DNA from: an uncultured Blautia sp.
Lineage (GTDB): Bacteria > Bacillota > Clostridia > Lachnospirales > Lachnospiraceae
Assembly: GCA_934402155.1 (NCBI GenBank)
Contig: CAKRTP010000094.1
Coordinates: forward strand, 1 to 7,009
Length of the DNA stretch: 7,009 nucleotides
Direction: 5' to 3'
Shown: positions 6,482-7,009 of the stretch, one piece after another
Numbering within the stretch: position 1 is the first letter of the stretch
Layout of the letters: each line of letters opens with the position of its first letter
Made by a program: the position numbers and the translations under genes
The notes under the pieces: model-generated
What the model saw: the letters and a program-made list of their open reading frames with translations, nothing else
Databases searched by the model: none
Told to the model about the DNA's origin: nothing

Positions 6482-6617
6482 ACTGTTCACAGAGAATATC
6501 CCGCGAGGTGTTTTGCCATGAATATGGCAAAATCCCGAGACATACAGGGCAAAATCCCATCACCGCAGGTGATTTGGAATGGATTTTGACCAAGGTACTG
6601 TGAACGGAGTGAACAGT
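6482..6617 (+). repeat. Structured 136-base element in the thrS leader, candidate dispersed palindromic repeat
   Basis: The ends ACTGTTCAC (6482-6490) and GTGAACAGT (6609-6617) are perfect 9-bp inverted repeats. Inside are a 9-bp hairpin TTTTGCCAT/ATGGCAAAA (6511-6519, 6524-6532, loop GAAT), a two-part hairpin AAAATCC/GGATTTT (6551-6557, 6581-6587) enclosing ATCACC/GGTGAT (6559-6564, 6568-6573), and an 11-base direct repeat GGCAAAATCCC (6526-6536, 6548-6558). A second segment CTGTGAAC (6598-6605) could also pair with the left arm (6485-6492). It encodes no convincing protein and lies between the promoter and the T-box stem I, so it is transcribed. The layout resembles REP/MITE-like intergenic elements; flanking TA dinucleotides (6480-6481, 6617-6618) are too short to prove insertion. 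Confidence 0.55.
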
Positions 6618-6633
6618 AGCTATAAATAAGAAA

Positions 6634-6872
6634 CACGTTGAAGAGAAGAGTAAACTGTGGAAGGCTCCAGAGAGAAATACATTTGCTGAGAGTATTTCAG
6701 CGGGAAGCAGTCGAAGACCATCTCCGAGTGGCCCTAATCCGGTCCGGTGATTCCGTTATCATCTTATAAGAGTGGCTGTGTCTGTTTTATGGCAGATACG
6801 GCAAGCAGGGTGGAACCGCGAGTAGATTATTCGTCCCTTACAGTACAGAGATGTATTGTAAGGGACTTTTTT
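6634..6872 (+). promoter_or_regulatory. Threonine T-box riboswitch
   Basis: This is a tRNA-sensing leader. Stem I (about 6634-6730) has a base CAC/GUG (6634-6636, 6728-6730), a lower helix GAGA/UCUC (6643-6646, 6721-6724), a specifier loop with AGUA (6649-6652), and ACUG/CAGU above it (6654-6657, 6708-6711). The AGAGA motif (6671-6675) and the loop AUUUGCUGAGA (6681-6691), closed by GAAAUAC/GUAUUUC, are the usual distal features. The specifier is ACC (6717-6719), a threonine codon, followed by A and placed six bases before GAG as in well-known T-boxes. A stem III-like helix GUGUCUG/CAGAUAC (6778-6784, 6793-6799) precedes the T-box AGGGTGGAACCGCG (6807-6820), whose UGGA bulge would bind an uncharged tRNA ending U-CCA. 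The antiterminator (AGGG 6807-6810 with CCCT 6835-6838) excludes the terminator. The class is certain; the amino acid is inferred. Confidence 0.95.
6833..6872 (+). terminator. T-box terminator
   Basis: GTCCCTTACA (6833-6842) pairs with TGTAAGGGAC (6857-6866). A G-U pair and TACA/TGTA continue the helix to a GAGA tetraloop (6848-6851), for 15 bp in all. Six T residues (6867-6872) follow. Its 5' arm is shared with the antiterminator, so charged tRNA-Thr favours this hairpin and stops transcription. Confidence 0.95.
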
Positions 6873-6926
6873 ATGATATCAGGATTATGAGAGTGCATAG
6901 CACGGAATAATCCGTAGGTATCATAA
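6871..6926 (+). other. Long imperfect hairpin after the T-box terminator
   Basis: Three nested helices line up: TTATGATATC/GGTATCATAA (6871-6880, 6917-6926, one G-U), GGATTAT/ATAATCC (6882-6888, 6907-6913) and GTGC/GCAC (6893-6896, 6900-6903) with loop ATA. Purine-rich internal loops (GAGA opposite GGA) separate the inner two. It forms only in read-through transcripts and shares two bases with the terminator T-run. There is no U-run after it, so it is not a second terminator. It may be a processing or stability element of the thrS mRNA, or another small repeat. Confidence 0.55.
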
Positions 6927-6992
6927 TATTACATTCTCTCGTCCCTGTGGAAAACTTACAATTTTTATTCATTACAAAAGGAGTTCAAAACT

Positions 6993-7009
6993 ATGATCAT
7001 CACATTGAA
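6993..7009 (+). CDS. thrS: Start of probable threonyl-tRNA synthetase gene
   Basis: ATG 6993 is preceded by AAAAGGAG (6976-6983) with a 9-base gap, and the readable codons give M-I-I-T-L before the window ends. This fits the beginning of the TGS domain of bacterial ThrS, which often starts with a short ITL strand. Five residues alone could not identify it; the main support is the upstream T-box with a threonine specifier. The product would charge tRNA-Thr in the cytosol. Another threonine-related gene under the same leader is possible. Confidence 0.7.

Noticed and set aside
6336..6593. Minus-strand frame of 85 codons across the operon end and the leader
   Set aside because: It spans the end of the alpha-glucosidase gene, a promoter and a palindromic element; the peptide has no recognisable features.
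6482..6617. The 136-base element as a second T-box stem I with ACT (6597-6599) as specifier
   Set aside because: The distal stem I motifs and AGUA specifier-loop signature are absent here but present at 6634-6730, where ACC has the right context. There is only one T-box/antiterminator.
6621..6626. TATAAA before the T-box as an alternative -10 box for thrS
   Set aside because: No acceptable -35 box lies 16-18 bases upstream, while a perfect consensus promoter exists at 6435-6463.

Overview
The window looks like a stretch of chromosome from a gut-type Clostridia, most likely Lachnospiraceae. The reasons are moderate G+C, strong AAGGAGG-type ribosome binding sites, a single-chain PurL with a clostridial C-terminus, a sugar ABC importer with no ATPase gene of its own, and a T-box leader in front of a probable thrS. 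The genus cannot be fixed from the sequence alone. All genes lie on the plus strand.

Layout: (1) bases 1-150 are the 3' end of purL, followed by a strong intrinsic terminator (165-199). (2) Bases 204-1286 hold a LacI-family repressor gene with its own promoter and a 14-bp operator at the predicted transcription start. (3) Bases 1333-1454 form the control region of the next operon: a promoter, two identical copies of the palindrome TGAAACATGTTTCA, and a hairpin between them. (4) Bases 1491-6388 are a tight four-gene operon: a lipoprotein sugar-binding protein, two permeases (MalF-like and MalG-like) and a cytoplasmic GH13 alpha-glucosidase. The genes are separated by 15, -1 and 3 bases. (5) Bases 6389-6992 are a 604-base non-coding region. 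It holds a GntR-like palindrome, a consensus sigma-A promoter (TTGACA-17-TATAAT), a 136-base structured element that looks like a dispersed palindromic repeat, a complete threonine-type T-box riboswitch with its terminator, and a further long hairpin. (6) Bases 6993-7009 are the first codons of a gene that is probably thrS.

How it works together: the importer brings an alpha-glucoside into the cell, where the GH13 enzyme splits off glucose. ATP hydrolysis must come from an MsmX/MsmK-type ATPase encoded elsewhere. The LacI protein very likely represses both itself and the operon, since the same palindrome sits at both promoters. Downstream, uncharged tRNA-Thr is expected to switch the T-box from termination to read-through into thrS.

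The most notable point is a paired deviation. The repressor has Met at the hinge position that is Leu in LacI (Leu56) and PurR (Leu54), and all three operator copies have a central ApT step in place of the usual CpG. Second is the structured repeat sitting inside the thrS leader. Third is the absence of a recognisable terminator between the sugar operon and the T-box. I see no wholly new type of system here.
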